A DNA stretch of 64,000 nt from Escherichia sp. E1V33 (GCF_004211955.1 NZ_RHJI01000020.1:1-64000); one strand, 5' to 3'. Numbered from the stretch's first letter, positions 32,761 to 45,517 are shown. Made by a program: numbers and translations. Notes: generated by a model from the letters alone, not told the origin.

Positions 32761-32932
32761 GAGATACTTAATCCTCTTCGTCAATAAATTGAACCAGACC
32801 ACACAATTAATGTGGGTAATGGCTATAAACCCGCATAGTTTACCGTACAGGCGCTACCGTGACATCGTGTAATGCATCTGTCGGCGCGATAATGCATGTA
32901 ATTTTAACGGTTATTGGGGAATTGCTCAATCT

Positions 32933-32972
32933 ATACGCAAAGAAGTTTAGATGTCCAGATGTATTGACGTCC
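32933..32972. promoter_or_regulatory. MetJ operator array upstream of metB
   Basis: In-phase 8-mers resembling AGACGTCT: ATACGCAA, AGAAGTTT, AGATGTCC, AGATGTAT, TGACGTCC (32933-32972). Only the last three are close matches, as usual for cooperative MetJ arrays. It lies between divergent metJ and metBL. Confidence 0.8.
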
Positions 32973-33035
32973 ATTAACACAATGTTTACTCTGGTGCCTG
33001 ACTTTTCACCGACAAAGCCCAGGAAACTTCATCAC

Positions 33036-34196
33036 ATGACGCGTAAACAGGCCACCATCGCAGTGCGTAGTGGGTTAAATGACGACGAACAGTATGGTTG
33101 CGTTGTCCCTCCCATCCATCTTTCCAGCACCTATAACTTTACCGGATTTAACGAACCACGCGTGCATGATTACTCGCGTCGCGGCAACCCAACGCGCGAT
33201 GTTGTCCAGCGTGCGCTGGCAGAACTGGAAGGCGGTGCTGGTGCGGTACTTACAAATACCGGGATGTCAGCGATCCACCTGGTCACTACTGTCTTTTTGA
33301 AGCCTGGCGATTTACTGGTTGCGCCGCACGACTGTTACGGCGGCAGCTATCGCCTGTTCGACAGCCTGGCAAAACGCGGTTGTTATCGCGTGCTGTTTGT
33401 TGATCAAGGCGATGAACAGGCATTACGGGCAGCGCTGGCAGAAAAACCCAAACTGGTACTGATAGAAAGCCCAAGTAATCCATTGTTACGCGTCGTGGAT
33501 ATTGCGAAAATCTGCCATCTGGCAAGGGAAGTCGGGGCGGTGAGCGTGGTGGATAACACCTTCTTAAGCCCGGCATTACAAAATCCGCTGGCATTAGGTG
33601 CCGATCTGGTGTTGCATTCATGTACGAAATATCTGAACGGTCACTCAGACGTGGTGGCCGGCGTGGTGATTGCTAAAGACCCGGACGTTGTCACTGAACT
33701 TGCCTGGTGGGCAAACAATATTGGCGTGACGGGCGGCGCGTTTGACAGCTATCTGCTGCTGCGTGGTCTGCGTACTCTGGTGCCGCGTATGGAGTTGGCC
33801 CAGCGTAATGCGCAGGCGATTGTGAACTATCTGCAAACCCAGCCGCTGGTGAAAAAACTGTATCACCCGTCGCTGCCGGAAAATCAGGGGCATGAAATTG
33901 CCGCGCGCCAACAAAAAGGCTTTGGCGCAATGTTGAGTTTTGAACTGGATGGCGATGAGCAGACGCTGCGTCGTTTCCTGGGCGGGCTGTCGTTGTTTAC
34001 GCTGGCGGAATCGTTAGGGGGAGTGGAAAGTTTAATCTCTCACGCCGCAACCATGACACATGCAGGCATGGCGCCAGAAGCGCGTGCTGCCGCCGGGATC
34101 TCCGAGACGCTGCTGCGTATCTCCACCGGTATTGAAGATGGCGAAGATTTAATTGCCGACCTGGAAAATGGCTTCCGGGCTGCAAACAAGGGGTAA
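33036..34196 (+). CDS. metB: Cystathionine gamma-synthase
   Basis: PLP enzyme that joins O-succinylhomoserine and cysteine into cystathionine, the first committed step of transsulfuration to methionine. The 386 residues carry the PLP lysine motif LHSCTKYLNGHSDVVAGV, YGGSYRLF and ESPSNPLLRV. The start MTRKQATIAVRSGLND has AGGA upstream and gives the family length; a longer frame reaches back through the met boxes and is not coding. metL follows 2 bp after its stop. Confidence 0.98.
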   Translation: MTRKQATIAVRSGLNDDEQYGCVVPPIHLSSTYNFTGFNEPRVHDYSRRGNPTRDVVQRALAELEGGAGAVLTNTGMSAIHLVTTVFLKPGDLLVAPHDCYGGSYRLFDSLAKRGCYRVLFVDQGDEQALRAALAEKPKLVLIESPSNPLLRVVDIAKICHLAREVGAVSVVDNTFLSPALQNPLALGADLVLHSCTKYLNGHSDVVAGVVIAKDPDVVTELAWWANNIGVTGGAFDSYLLLRGLRTLVPRMELAQRNAQAIVNYLQTQPLVKKLYHPSLPENQGHEIAARQQKGFGAMLSFELDGDEQTLRRFLGGLSLFTLAESLGGVESLISHAATMTHAGMAPEARAAAGISETLLRISTGIEDGEDLIADLENGFRAANKG

Positions 34197-34198
34197 AA

Positions 34199-36631
34199 AT
34201 GAGTGTGATTGCGCAGGCAGGGGCGAAAGGTCGTCAACTGCATAAATTTGGTGGCAGTAGTCTGGCTGATGTGAAGTGTTATTTGCGTGTCGCGGGCATT
34301 ATGGCGGAGTACTCCCAGCCCGACGATATGATGGTGGTTTCCGCCGCCGGTAGCACCACTAACCAGTTGATTAACTGGTTGAAACTAAGCCAGACCGATC
34401 GTCTCTCTGCGCATCAGGTTCAACAAACACTGCGTCGCTATCAGTGCGATCTGATTAGCGGCCTGCTACCCGCCGAAGAAGCCGATAGCCTCATTAGCGC
34501 CTTTGTCAGCGATCTTGAGCGCCTGGCGGCGCTGCTCGACAGCGGTATTAATGACGCGGTATACGCAGAAGTGGTGGGCCACGGTGAAGTGTGGTCGGCG
34601 CGCCTGATGTCTGCGGTACTTAATCAACAAGGGCTGCCAGCGGCCTGGCTTGATGCCCGCGAGTTTTTACGCGCTGAACGCGCAGCGCAACCGCAGGTTG
34701 ATGAAGGGCTTTCTTACCCGTTGTTGCAACAGCTGCTGGTGCAACATCCGGGCAAACGTCTGGTGGTGACCGGGTTTATCAGCCGTAACAACGCCGGTGA
34801 AACGGTGCTGTTGGGGCGTAACGGTTCCGACTATTCCGCGACACAAATCGGTGCGCTGGCGGGTGTTTCTCGCGTAACCATCTGGAGCGACGTCGCCGGG
34901 GTATACAGTGCCGACCCGCGCAAAGTGAAAGATGCCTGCCTGCTGCCATTGCTGCGTCTGGATGAAGCCAGCGAACTGGCGCGTCTGGCGGCTCCCGTTC
35001 TTCACGCCCGTACTTTACAGCCGGTTTCTGGCAGCGAAATCGATCTGCAACTGCGCTGTAGCTACACGCCGGATCAAGGCTCCACGCGCATTGAGCGCGT
35101 GCTGGCCTCTGGTACAGGCGCGCGTATTGTCACCAGCCACGATGATGTCTGCTTGATTGAGTTTCAGGTGCCCGCCAGTCAGGATTTCAAACTGGCGCAT
35201 AAAGAGATCGACCAAATCCTGAAACGCGCGCAGGTGCGTCCGTTGGCGGTTGGCGTACATAACGATCGCCAGTTGCTGCAATTTTGCTACACCTCAGAAG
35301 TGGCTGACAGTGCGCTGAAAATACTCGACGAAGCGGGATTACCCGGCGAACTGCGCCTGCGTCAGGGGCTGGCGCTGGTGGCGATGGTTGGTGCGGGCGT
35401 CACCCGTAACCCGCTGCATTGCCACCGCTTCTGGCAGCAACTGAAAGGCCAGCCTGTCGAGTTTACCTGGCAGTCGGATGACGGTATCAGCCTGGTGGCA
35501 GTACTGCGCACCGGACCAACCGAAAGCCTGATTCAGGGGCTGCATCAGTCCGTCTTCCGCGCAGAAAAACGCATCGGCCTGGTATTGTTCGGCAAAGGCA
35601 ATATCGGTTCCCGCTGGCTGGAACTGTTCGCCCGCGAGCAGAGCACGCTTTCGGCGCGTACCGGATTTGAATTTGTGCTGGCAGGCGTGGTGGACAGCCG
35701 CCGCAGCCTGTTGAGCTACGAAGGGCTGGACGCCAGCCGCGCGTTAGCCTTCTTCAACGATGAAGCGGTTGAGCAGGATGAAGAGTCGCTGTTCCTGTGG
35801 ATGTGTGCCCATCCGTATGATGATTTAGTGGTGCTGGACGTTACCGCCAGCCAGCAGCTTGCTGATCAGTATCTTGATTTCGCCAGCCACGGTTTCCACG
35901 TCATCAGTGCCAACAAACTGGCGGGAGCCAGCGACAGCAATAAATATCGCCAGATCCACGACGCCTTCGAAAAAACTGGGCGTCACTGGCTATACAACGC
36001 CACCGTTGGTGCAGGCTTGCCGATCAACCACACTGTGCGCGATCTGATCGACAGCGGTGACACTATTTTGTCGATCAGCGGGATCTTCTCCGGCACGCTC
36101 TCCTGGCTGTTCCTGCAATTCGACGGTAGCGTGCCGTTTACCGAGCTGGTGGATCAGGCGTGGCAGCAGGGCTTAACCGAACCTGACCCGCGTGACGATC
36201 TCTCCGGCAAAGACGTGATGCGCAAGCTGGTGATTCTGGCGCGTGAAGCCGGTTACGACATCGAACCAGATCAGGTGCGTGTTGAATCACTGGTGCCTGC
36301 CCATTGCGAAGGCGGCAGCATCGACCATTTCTTTGAAAATGGCGATGAACTTAACGAGCAGATGGTGCAACGGCTGGAAGCGGCCCGCGAAATGGGGCTG
36401 GTGCTGCGCTATGTGGCGCGTTTCGATGCCAACGGCAAAGCGCGTGTGGGCGTGGAAGCGGTGCGTGAAGACCATCCGCTGGCATCACTGCTGCCGTGCG
36501 ATAACGTCTTTGCCATCGAAAGCCGTTGGTATCGCGACAACCCGCTGGTGATCCGCGGACCTGGCGCAGGGCGCGACGTGACGGCCGGGGCGATTCAGTC
36601 GGATATTAATCGGCTGGCGCAGTTGTTGTAA
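34199..36631 (+). CDS. metL: Bifunctional aspartokinase II / homoserine dehydrogenase II
   Basis: N-terminal aspartate kinase (about residues 1-250; KFGGSSLADVKCY and GRNGSDYSAT), a degenerate regulatory region, and a C-terminal homoserine dehydrogenase (about 455-810; GKGNIGSRWLELF NAD-binding loop, then GAGLPINHTVRDL). It supplies aspartyl phosphate and homoserine for methionine and is controlled by MetJ rather than by feedback. The 810 residues match the family. It is cotranscribed with metB. A hairpin (GCGCCC 36664-36669 / GGGCGC 36681-36686) follows. Confidence 0.98.
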   Translation: MSVIAQAGAKGRQLHKFGGSSLADVKCYLRVAGIMAEYSQPDDMMVVSAAGSTTNQLINWLKLSQTDRLSAHQVQQTLRRYQCDLISGLLPAEEADSLISAFVSDLERLAALLDSGINDAVYAEVVGHGEVWSARLMSAVLNQQGLPAAWLDAREFLRAERAAQPQVDEGLSYPLLQQLLVQHPGKRLVVTGFISRNNAGETVLLGRNGSDYSATQIGALAGVSRVTIWSDVAGVYSADPRKVKDACLLPLLRLDEASELARLAAPVLHARTLQPVSGSEIDLQLRCSYTPDQGSTRIERVLASGTGARIVTSHDDVCLIEFQVPASQDFKLAHKEIDQILKRAQVRPLAVGVHNDRQLLQFCYTSEVADSALKILDEAGLPGELRLRQGLALVAMVGAGVTRNPLHCHRFWQQLKGQPVEFTWQSDDGISLVAVLRTGPTESLIQGLHQSVFRAEKRIGLVLFGKGNIGSRWLELFAREQSTLSARTGFEFVLAGVVDSRRSLLSYEGLDASRALAFFNDEAVEQDEESLFLWMCAHPYDDLVVLDVTASQQLADQYLDFASHGFHVISANKLAGASDSNKYRQIHDAFEKTGRHWLYNATVGAGLPINHTVRDLIDSGDTILSISGIFSGTLSWLFLQFDGSVPFTELVDQAWQQGLTEPDPRDDLSGKDVMRKLVILAREAGYDIEPDQVRVESLVPAHCEGGSIDHFFENGDELNEQMVQRLEAAREMGLVLRYVARFDANGKARVGVEAVREDHPLASLLPCDNVFAIESRWYRDNPLVIRGPGAGRDVTAGAIQSDINRLAQLL

Positions 36632-36786
36632 TCCTGGGCCAGAGAAAGCAGTATTTGCGTAACGCGCCCTGCGGAAAGCGGGGCGCTGTGAGTAAATTCT
36701 GCCTGTTTATGTAGCCAGTAGATAAATTCTCTGCTGGTTGCTAAAGAGAGTATTTTGGCTTTGTTGCTATTTCCGCCCGTTAATGA

Positions 36787-37299
36787 ACATACCATCTAAC
36801 GGTTTTATTGGTAGCGGCGGGTAAAAATACCCAATTGGCGTTAACCAACTCTGGCGGTATTAGCAATGAGATCCCCGCAGGGGCGATTACGATGGGCGGC
36901 GTCATCAGTACCTTCCCGTTCCCCAACGAACTGGTGACGATGGATCTCTCGGGGAAACAATTACGCAGTTTGATGGAACACGGCGCAAGTTTAAGTAATG
37001 GCGTTTTACAGGTATCGAAAGGCCTGGAAATGAAGTACGACAGCAGTAAGCCGGTTGGTCAGCGCGTAATCACGTTGACTCTGAATGGCAAACCGATTGA
37101 AGATGCGACGGTTTACCATATTGCTACTCAGAGTTTCCTTGCTGATGGCGGTGATGGCTTTACCGCATTTATCGAGGGGAAAGCGCGCAACACAACGGGC
37201 GGTTATTACGTTTATCACGCCGTGGTTGATTACTTCAAAGCGGGTAACGCCATCACGGATGAACAGCTCAACGGTATGCGCGTGAAAGATATCAAATAA
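36787..37299 (+). pseudogene. C-terminal fragment of a UshA-like 5'-nucleotidase
   Basis: An open frame of about 170 codons matching only the C-terminal substrate-binding domain of the UshA/YfkN 5'-nucleotidase/UDP-sugar hydrolase family: [35 protein letters not shown], and the base-stacking [12 protein letters not shown]. The signal peptide and the whole metallophosphatase domain are absent, a stop lies at 36784-36786, and there is no convincing RBS. I infer a decayed gene left from a larger locus; the upstream piece seems deleted, with metL directly before it. Confidence 0.8.
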
Positions 37300-37329
37300 A
37301 AGTAGTTATTGAGTTGGTTTACACCTTAT

Positions 37330-37366
37330 TGCCGGATGACGATGTCGACGTACATCTCATTCGGCA
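37330..37366. terminator. Imperfect hairpin between convergent genes
   Basis: TGCCGGATGACGATG (from 37330) pairs imperfectly with CATCTCATTCGGCA (ending 37366). It lies between the nucleotidase fragment and the convergent repressor gene and looks like a degenerate REP half or bidirectional terminator. Confidence 0.45.
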
Positions 37367-37372
37367 TGTGTA

Positions 37373-38395
37373 TTACGCCGATTCCCGCACCACCAGTTCC
37401 CCGGAAAGCGCAATTCTTTGGGTTTGCAATTCCTGGTCTTTTAATTTGCGAATCATCAGGGTTGCTGCCTGGCGTCCGGTTTCTTCACTGGCGGAAGATA
37501 CATAGGTGAAAACAGGAGAGGTCAGGTTGATATGCAACATATCTTCAAAACCAATTAGTGCTACCTGCTGGGTCAGAAAGACGTCTTTCCCAACGGTGCG
37601 CCCCACCTGATGTATGCCGTTGATACCGCCAATCATAGCGTCGGGCGAATGGCAGAGCAGGGCGGTAATGGCGTTGTTATTTTCCAGCAACTGGCGCGTT
37701 GCCATGCTGGCGGCCCAGGTGTCATCGTCACAGGCTGGCGTGAACTCGTCACGACAGGCAATGCCAAATTTTGCCAGAGTCTGGCGAAAACCAACCAGTC
37801 GCTGCTGACGGATAAGATCGCTTTCTCTGCCACCAAGATAGGCAATGTAACGATGGCCGCGCTCAATTAAATAACGTGTGGCAAGGCTTGCTGCCTGCTG
37901 GTTGTCACGCAACACCAGGTTGCACTCATCTTTGATGGGCGTTTGTGACGCGACGACAAGGGGAAGCGAACACTGGCGGATTAGTGTGGGTAGGGTTTCA
38001 CGATGCGCATCGGAAGCCAGATAAATCACTCCGGCAACACCTTGTTGCTTGAAGGAAAGTAAACAACGTTCAAGATGTTCATGTTCGTTCTGCGGTTGCC
38101 CAAGGAATACCATATAGCCCTTGGCTTCCAGTTCCTGAACAATGCTAGCCATCACTTTGATGGAAAAGCTATCGCTAAAATCACGTAAAATCAGTCCGAT
38201 AAGATTTGAAGTGTGGGAACGTAAATTAGCGGCGGCAACATTATGCACGTAGCCCAGTTCGTCAATAGCAGCATGAACTTTCCCGATGGTCGCCTCTGAG
38301 ATTTTCCCTTTCTGGCGCAGCACTAGCGACACGGTAGAGACGGAAACTCCGGCTCTTTTAGCAACATCAATTATGCTGACTTTCTTCAAACTCAC
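37373..38395 (-). CDS. MalI-like LacI-family transcriptional repressor
   Basis: 340 residues: an N-terminal HTH (VSIIDVAKRAGVSVSTVSLVLRQKGKIS, about 6-33), a hinge near AAANLRS, and a periplasmic-binding-protein core. It resembles MalI in the HTH (VAxxAGVSVSTVSLVLxxKGxIS) and in the core (NQQAASLATRYLIERGHRYIAYLGG). It lies 81 bp downstream of the PTS IICB gene on the same strand, so it is probably cotranscribed and represses its own operon. The effector is unknown. As I recall, K-12 has no gene here. Confidence 0.88.
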   Translation of the reverse strand: MSLKKVSIIDVAKRAGVSVSTVSLVLRQKGKISEATIGKVHAAIDELGYVHNVAAANLRSHTSNLIGLILRDFSDSFSIKVMASIVQELEAKGYMVFLGQPQNEHEHLERCLLSFKQQGVAGVIYLASDAHRETLPTLIRQCSLPLVVASQTPIKDECNLVLRDNQQAASLATRYLIERGHRYIAYLGGRESDLIRQQRLVGFRQTLAKFGIACRDEFTPACDDDTWAASMATRQLLENNNAITALLCHSPDAMIGGINGIHQVGRTVGKDVFLTQQVALIGFEDMLHINLTSPVFTYVSSASEETGRQAATLMIRKLKDQELQTQRIALSGELVVRESA

Positions 38396-38429
38396 TCCCT
38401 GAACAACGTTGATTCTTTAAATAGCAAGA

Positions 38430-38454
38430 AGGTTCTGGTCAGGGACCAGAACCT
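38430..38454 (-). promoter_or_regulatory. Intercistronic hairpin between IICB and repressor genes
   Basis: Perfect 11-bp stem AGGTTCTGGTC (38430-38440) / GACCAGAACCT (38444-38454) with an AGG loop. The minus strand has only a mixed TTCTTGC tail, so this is more likely an mRNA-stability or partial-terminator hairpin that sets the ratio of permease to repressor. Confidence 0.65.
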
Positions 38455-38476
38455 CTGACATCGAGTAATCTTAAGG

Positions 38477-39976
38477 CTATTTACCGATCATCGTCGACAT
38501 GGTTTGCGCGATAAATTGCGCTCGCGCGCCAAAAATTACCTGAATGCCGTTATCGCCGACAAAAACCACGCCACGGGCGCCAATATTATTCAGACCATCC
38601 TGATCCACCGCTTCTTTATCAGAGACTTCCAGACGTAAACGCGTGATGCAGGAACCTACCGATTTAATGTTTTGCTGACCGCCAAGCAGCGTGATGATTT
38701 CTGTTGCCAGCTCGTCATCGGATTTATCATTAGCGCTAACCGTAGTTTCGGTGCGACCAGGCGTTTTTACATCAAAACGACGAATAACAAAGCGGAAGGT
38801 GAAGTAGTAGATCACCGCCATTGGCACGCCGACGATAATGGCGCTCAGGAAGTTGGTTTCGTAGCCATTAAAGGATGGCAGGATACCAAACGAAATATAG
38901 TCAATAAGCCCCGCAGAGAAGGATTTGGCAATATGTGCATGCAGCAGATACATCGCCATATAGGAAAGGCCCGCCATAATGGCATTGAAGACATACAGCA
39001 CAGGGGCGACAAAGATAAATGTAAATTCAACGGGTTCTGTAATACCGGTCAGAAAACAGGTTAATGCGGCAGAGAACAGAATACCGGCGGCAATTTTCTT
39101 ATTCTTTGTGTGCGCTTCATGATACATCGCCAGGCACGCCGCAGGCAGGGCAAACAGCATCAGTGGGAATTCACCTTGCATAAATTTACCAGCGTCATGA
39201 TAACTGTCGCTGCTAAATGATTTCACCCCTTCTTCCAACATCTTGAACCAAATCGTCTGATCGCCGTGAATCATTTGCCCGGCATGGGTAGTGTAATCCC
39301 CAAAAGAATACCAAAACGATGGATACCAGATGTGGTGCAGGCCAAGCGGAATGAGCGCCCGTTCAGTTACACCAAAAATAAAGGTTGATGCTGCCTGGTT
39401 GTTACCATTAACGATAACCGATAACGCATCGATTCCTGACTGAATGTGTTGCCAGACATAAGGCAGTAACAAGCCAAGAATGAAGGAGAGAAAAGCCGTC
39501 GCGATAGCCACAAAGCGTTTTCCAGAGAAAAAGCCAAGGAATTCTGGCAATTGCATTGTATGAAAACGGTTGTAACACCACGCCGCCAGAATCCCGCATA
39601 TCAGGCCGCCAAAAACGCCCATTTGCAGTGTTGGGATCCCCACCACCATCGCGTATTTGCCGCCTTGCCCGGCCATTTCTGGCGTAATGCTAAGTACGGT
39701 GCTGATGGTAATATTGGTGACAAAAACGGAAACGGCTGCGGATAACGCCGCAATTCCCGATTCAGAAGCCAGCCCCACGGCGGAACCGATAGCAAAAAGC
39801 ATCGGCAAGTTATCAAAAATAATGCCGCCAGCATTCATCATCAACGGCAAATGGAATTTATCGCCGAACGCCAGTAACAACCCAGCGGCAGGCAGAAGCG
39901 AAATTGGTAGCATTAGGGCGCGACCAATCATCGATAATTTAGAAAGTGACTTCACGAAACTCGACACCAGACTCAT
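38477..39976 (-). CDS. PTS IICB permease of the glucose/maltose (PtsG/MalX) type
   Basis: Sugar-phosphorylating permease of the glucose superfamily, 499 residues. IIC (about 1-390) has the usual ten hydrophobic segments and the GITEPVEFTFIFVAP signature; IIB (about 415-499) has the phosphorylated Cys in GSCITRLRLEV (C443). It has no IIA domain and none is adjacent, so it likely uses Crr (IIA-Glc), as MalX and PtsG do. The substrate cannot be told. I chose MSLVSSFVKS at 39976 because GGGGGA lies about 8 nt upstream; an upstream ATG at 40000 has no RBS. The promoter has a double operator. Confidence 0.88.
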   Translation of the reverse strand: MSLVSSFVKSLSKLSMIGRALMLPISLLPAAGLLLAFGDKFHLPLMMNAGGIIFDNLPMLFAIGSAVGLASESGIAALSAAVSVFVTNITISTVLSITPEMAGQGGKYAMVVGIPTLQMGVFGGLICGILAAWCYNRFHTMQLPEFLGFFSGKRFVAIATAFLSFILGLLLPYVWQHIQSGIDALSVIVNGNNQAASTFIFGVTERALIPLGLHHIWYPSFWYSFGDYTTHAGQMIHGDQTIWFKMLEEGVKSFSSDSYHDAGKFMQGEFPLMLFALPAACLAMYHEAHTKNKKIAAGILFSAALTCFLTGITEPVEFTFIFVAPVLYVFNAIMAGLSYMAMYLLHAHIAKSFSAGLIDYISFGILPSFNGYETNFLSAIIVGVPMAVIYYFTFRFVIRRFDVKTPGRTETTVSANDKSDDELATEIITLLGGQQNIKSVGSCITRLRLEVSDKEAVDQDGLNNIGARGVVFVGDNGIQVIFGARAQFIAQTMSTMIGK

Positions 39977-40029
39977 GCTGATTTCCCCCGAATAGCGCAT
40001 AAAGCTGCGCGAATTAGTCTTTTTTGTAT

Positions 40030-40060
40030 AAGTAGAACGTTCTAGTAGAACGTTCTACTT
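40030..40060. promoter_or_regulatory. Perfect 31-bp double LacI-type operator
   Basis: The arm AAGTAGAACGTTCTA (40030-40044), a central G (40045) and the arm TAGAACGTTCTACTT (40046-40060) form a perfect inverted repeat. It contains two tandem copies of the palindrome AGAACGTTCT, 13 bp centre to centre. MalI binds a palindrome with the same AACGTT core. A possible -10 (TATACA on the minus strand, plus 40025-40030) abuts it. The remaining gap up to metF (40061-40390) is AT-rich, with short inverted repeats at 40091-40109 and 40116-40131. Confidence 0.85.
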
Positions 40061-40393
40061 ATCGTGGGGGATGCATAATTGCTCTGCAACATAATTTTTG
40101 AAAAATTATTAATAGTTTGAAGTAGTTCAAATAATAAACATGCAGTAATGAATGCAAATTATGGTATCTATTTGTTTTATTTAAATAAGTGTTCAGCTAA
40201 CACCGTCGTGAATATTAATTAACTCTTATTTAAATAAATTTCCAGCCGATAGCTTAAGCATTTATTCATTACTTCACGACGCGATAATGCGAGAGAACCT
40301 ATCTACTCCCATATACAGATGAAGAAAATTCATCTTCCCTGATTTTTCCTCACCATCATTGGTCATTTTTCGGTTGACGCCCATCGGCTTTTC

Positions 40394-40433
40394 CTTCATC
40401 TTTACATCTGGACGTCTAAACGGATAGATGTGC
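40394..40433. promoter_or_regulatory. MetJ operator array upstream of metF
   Basis: Five in-phase 8-mers: CTTCATCT, TTACATCT, GGACGTCT, AAACGGAT, AGATGTGC. The central GGACGTCT is nearly the consensus AGACGTCT. The array ends 41 bp before the metF ATG. Confidence 0.85.
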
Positions 40434-40471
40434 ACAATACAACATATAACTACAAGCGATTGATGAGGTAA

Positions 40472-43874
<3,403 letters not shown>

Positions 43875-43883
43875 TCTGACCTT

Positions 43884-43923
43884 CTTCAGCGACTGTCTTT
43901 CAGGCAGTCGCTGAAGTTTCTTT
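43884..43923 (+). terminator. Terminator after katG
   Basis: Perfect 12-bp stem CTTCAGCGACTG (43884-43895) / CAGTCGCTGAAG (43905-43916) followed by TTTCTTT. Confidence 0.88.
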
Positions 43924-43967
43924 ACCGGCGTATAGTGTCCACAGGAAAACTACACACTGGATCTCTC

Positions 43968-44873
43968 ATGTCTGCCGCAGGAAAGAGCAACCCACTGGCA
44001 ATCAGTGGCCTGGTTGTGCTCACACTTATTTGGAGTTATAGCTGGATTTTCATGAAGCAAGTCACCAGCTACATCGGTGCCTTCGACTTTACCGCCTTAC
44101 GCTGCATTTTCGGCGCTCTCGTTTTATTCATCGTCCTTTTATTACGTGGTCGCGGCATGCGCCCGACGCCGTTTAAATACACCTTAGCCATTGCCCTGTT
44201 ACAAACCTGCGGGATGGTTGGCCTGGCGCAGTGGGCGCTGGTGAGCGGAGGAGCGGGGAAGGTGGCGATCCTAAGCTATACCATGCCGTTCTGGGTGGTG
44301 ATTTTCGCCGCGTTGTTTCTCGGTGAACGCCTGCGACGTGGGCAATATTTCGCGATACTGATTGCCGCTTTCGGCTTATTTTTGGTGTTGCAGCCGTGGC
44401 AACTCGATTTTTCTTCTATGAAAAGTGCCATGCTGGCAATCCTCTCCGGTGTTAGTTGGGGGGCGAGCGCGATTGTTGCTAAACGTCTGTATGCCCGTCA
44501 TCCGCGCGTGGATTTATTGTCGTTAACATCCTGGCAGATGCTGTATGCGGCGCTGTTGATGAGTGTGGTCGCTTTACTGGTGCCGCAACGTGAAATTGAC
44601 TGGCAGCCCACCGTGTTCTGGGCGCTGGCCTACAGTGCGATTCTGGCGACGGCGCTGGCGTGGAGCTTATGGCTGTTTGTGCTGAAAAACTTGCCTGCCA
44701 GTATTGCCAGCTTAAGCACACTGGCCGTTCCCGTTTGCGGCGTACTCTTTTCATGGTGGCTGCTTGGTGAAAATCCCGGCGCGGTTGAAGGTAGCGGTAT
44801 TGTGCTGATTGTACTGGCACTGGCGCTGGTGAGCCGTAAGAAAAAAGAAGCTGTCAGCGTAAAAAGGATCTGA
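43968..44873 (+). CDS. yijE: YijE, EamA/DMT-family exporter
   Basis: Inner-membrane protein with ten TM helices in two EamA repeats (about 10-145 and 155-290). The 301 residues start [18 protein letters not shown] recall YijE being reported as a cystine exporter; that is memory, not visible in the sequence. It converges on yijF. Confidence 0.9.
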   Translation: MSAAGKSNPLAISGLVVLTLIWSYSWIFMKQVTSYIGAFDFTALRCIFGALVLFIVLLLRGRGMRPTPFKYTLAIALLQTCGMVGLAQWALVSGGAGKVAILSYTMPFWVVIFAALFLGERLRRGQYFAILIAAFGLFLVLQPWQLDFSSMKSAMLAILSGVSWGASAIVAKRLYARHPRVDLLSLTSWQMLYAALLMSVVALLVPQREIDWQPTVFWALAYSAILATALAWSLWLFVLKNLPASIASLSTLAVPVCGVLFSWWLLGENPGAVEGSGIVLIVLALALVSRKKKEAVSVKRI

Positions 44874-44899
44874 ATTTTTTCTACACGTGGGGCGATCGT

Positions 44900-45517
44900 T
44901 TATTTAGCAAAATACCGATAATGCCCCACTATCCGCCAGCTAAAAAGCACATCTTCTTCCTGCGCGCCTGCGCCAATGTTATGTATCACCAGCGGCGTAC
45001 CGTCGCGGGCGAAGCCATCTGAAACCACCCCAATATGTGCCAGCCCGTTATCTAATCGCCAGGAGACAATATCGCCCGCTTGGTAGTCACTGGCGTTTTT
45101 GCTGGTGGGACGTGTTTTATCGTGGCGGGTAAACCAGGTTTCCAGATTAGGCACCCGACGGTGATCGATGTTGCTGTCCGGGCGCTTTAACTTCCATTTT
45201 TGCGGGTACTCGGCAAAATTCTTCGCCATATCTTCGTGAACCAGTTTCTGCAAATCGACCTTCTGGCTGCGCAAGGCGCGGATCACCACATCGGAACATA
45301 CGCCACGTTCTTGCGGGACATCACCGCCAGGATAAGTAAGCTGCACATACGCCGGATCGTAAAATAGCGTGCTGCCAATTTGCTGTCTGGCACCGTCTGC
45401 GATGGCAAGATTAGTGTTGGCCTGGATTTGTACCACGGTTGGTGGAACGGCGGGAGATTTTAAGGAGTGGCTGGTAAATGCCGTTAGCAGGCTGACCAGC
45501 GCCAGTGAAGCTTTCAT
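44900..45517 (-). CDS. yijF: YijF, secreted DUF1287 protein
   Basis: The 205-residue protein has a signal peptide (MKASLALVSLLTAFTSHSLKS) and a DUF1287 domain of NlpC/P60-like type: GVCSDVVIRALRSQ with a candidate catalytic Cys, then GDIVSWRLDNGLAHIGVVSDG with a candidate His. Function unknown; the fold suggests peptide or peptidoglycan hydrolysis. RBS GGACGGAAC lies upstream of 45517. Confidence 0.88.
   Translation of the reverse strand: MKASLALVSLLTAFTSHSLKSPAVPPTVVQIQANTNLAIADGARQQIGSTLFYDPAYVQLTYPGGDVPQERGVCSDVVIRALRSQKVDLQKLVHEDMAKNFAEYPQKWKLKRPDSNIDHRRVPNLETWFTRHDKTRPTSKNASDYQAGDIVSWRLDNGLAHIGVVSDGFARDGTPLVIHNIGAGAQEEDVLFSWRIVGHYRYFAK

Noticed and set aside
32859-33035. Longer N-terminus for MetB (59 extra residues)
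   Set aside because: The extension would be encoded by the met-box operator, and MTRKQATIAVRSG at 33036 is the conserved start with an AGGA upstream.
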